DNA of 64,000 nucleotides, from the NCBI GenBank assembly GCA_964546145.1, contig CAZJIU010000002.1:1-64000 (forward strand). Direction: 5' to 3'. Under the pieces are notes generated by a model. The model was not told where the DNA came from. It ran no database searches and saw nothing but the letters and a program-made list of their open reading frames with translations. Origin of the DNA: CAZAKO01 sp964546145 (GTDB lineage: Bacteria; Fidelibacterota; UBA2242). This document shows, piece by piece, positions 63,843 through 64,000 of the stretch. Every line of letters starts with the position of its first letter. Position 1 is the first letter of the stretch. The translations under genes were made by a program, and so were the position numbers.

Positions 63843-64000
63843 ATGTTTAGAATTGTTACCAGCCTGGATGATTTGATCAAGGTTTTTATTGTCCGTGGAA
63901 TCGTATTTCTTGAAGAACAGCAGGTTCCTTACTCAATCGAAATGGATGAGCACGAATATAGTGCGCTTCACATCCTGGGGGAAATTGAAAGCGAACCGAT
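63843..64000 (+). CDS. GNAT family acetyltransferase, N-terminal part only (runs off the window)
   Basis: From ATG 63843, with AGGAG 11 bases upstream, the frame stays open to the window end. The 52 residues contain FIVRGIVFLEEQQVPYSIEM, the RxxVFVEEQxVP start common to GNAT acetyltransferases of the ElaA/YjcF type. The acetyl-CoA-binding part lies beyond the window. Confidence 0.75.
   Translation, partial: MFRIVTSLDDLIKVFIVRGIVFLEEQQVPYSIEMDEHEYSALHILGEIESEP

Overview
The window looks like a contig from a metagenome-assembled genome: three runs of exactly 100 N (3904-4003, 7620-7719, 48397-48496) each interrupt a gene and look like scaffolding placeholders. The gene set points to a Gram-negative, probably anaerobic bacterium of the FCB group (Marinimicrobia, Calditrichota, KSB1 or Zixibacteria-like). 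The evidence is two secreted proteins with C-terminal type IX secretion-type sorting domains (one with the PNPFNP signature), outer-membrane beta-barrel-like proteins, a V/A-type ATPase, a ferredoxin-dependent 2-oxoacid oxidoreductase and a bactofilin. The phylum is an inference. TTG and GTG starts are common, and one gene appears to use ATT.

Layout. 1-8035: uvrA, a strong terminator, an M24 peptidase (gapped), a large secreted protein with a sorting domain and a probable barrel protein (gapped). 8166-12371: a lipoprotein-type acetolactate decarboxylase, a small membrane protein, ornithine aminotransferase and dipeptidase PepD. 12486-20419: a GrdB-like protein and an acyltransferase (minus), then TrkH, ParA, ParB, an M23 peptidase, bactofilin and AspS (plus). 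20465-22518: a type II restriction-modification island (endonuclease, XRE-type controller, D12 adenine methyltransferase) with a palindromic operator between divergent promoters. 22564-32246: a nine-gene V/A-ATPase operon on the minus strand, followed by a universal stress protein and a PTS EIIA protein. 32480-39171: PhoH, a secreted subtilisin-like protease, then a four-gene envelope-stress-like module (ECF sigma factor, zinc-finger anti-sigma factor with HEAT repeats, two exported DUF4097/toast-rack-type proteins). 39222-47575: a GroES-like protein, TrxB, a minus-strand operon for a KorDABC-type oxidoreductase ending in a 989-residue protein with two nucleotidyltransferase domains, and an LD-carboxypeptidase. 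47814-53317: a TPR protein (gapped), a lipase-like protein, an alpha/beta-hydrolase-like protein, an SpoU RNA methyltransferase, a TlpA-like thioredoxin and a CPBP protease. 53431-58328: a minus-strand surface-polysaccharide cluster. 58440-64000: a B12-binding radical SAM protein with DUF4416, a cyclase-family hydrolase, an exported SagB-like nitroreductase, a membrane protein, Nif3 and the start of a GNAT acetyltransferase.

No rRNA, tRNA, CRISPR array, transposase or prophage was found. The most unusual parts are the double-nucleotidyltransferase protein inside the Kor operon, the sigma/anti-sigma/DUF4097 module with its 18-residue SGGD ladder, the restriction-modification operator, and genes whose true N-termini lie upstream of any ATG, GTG or TTG.
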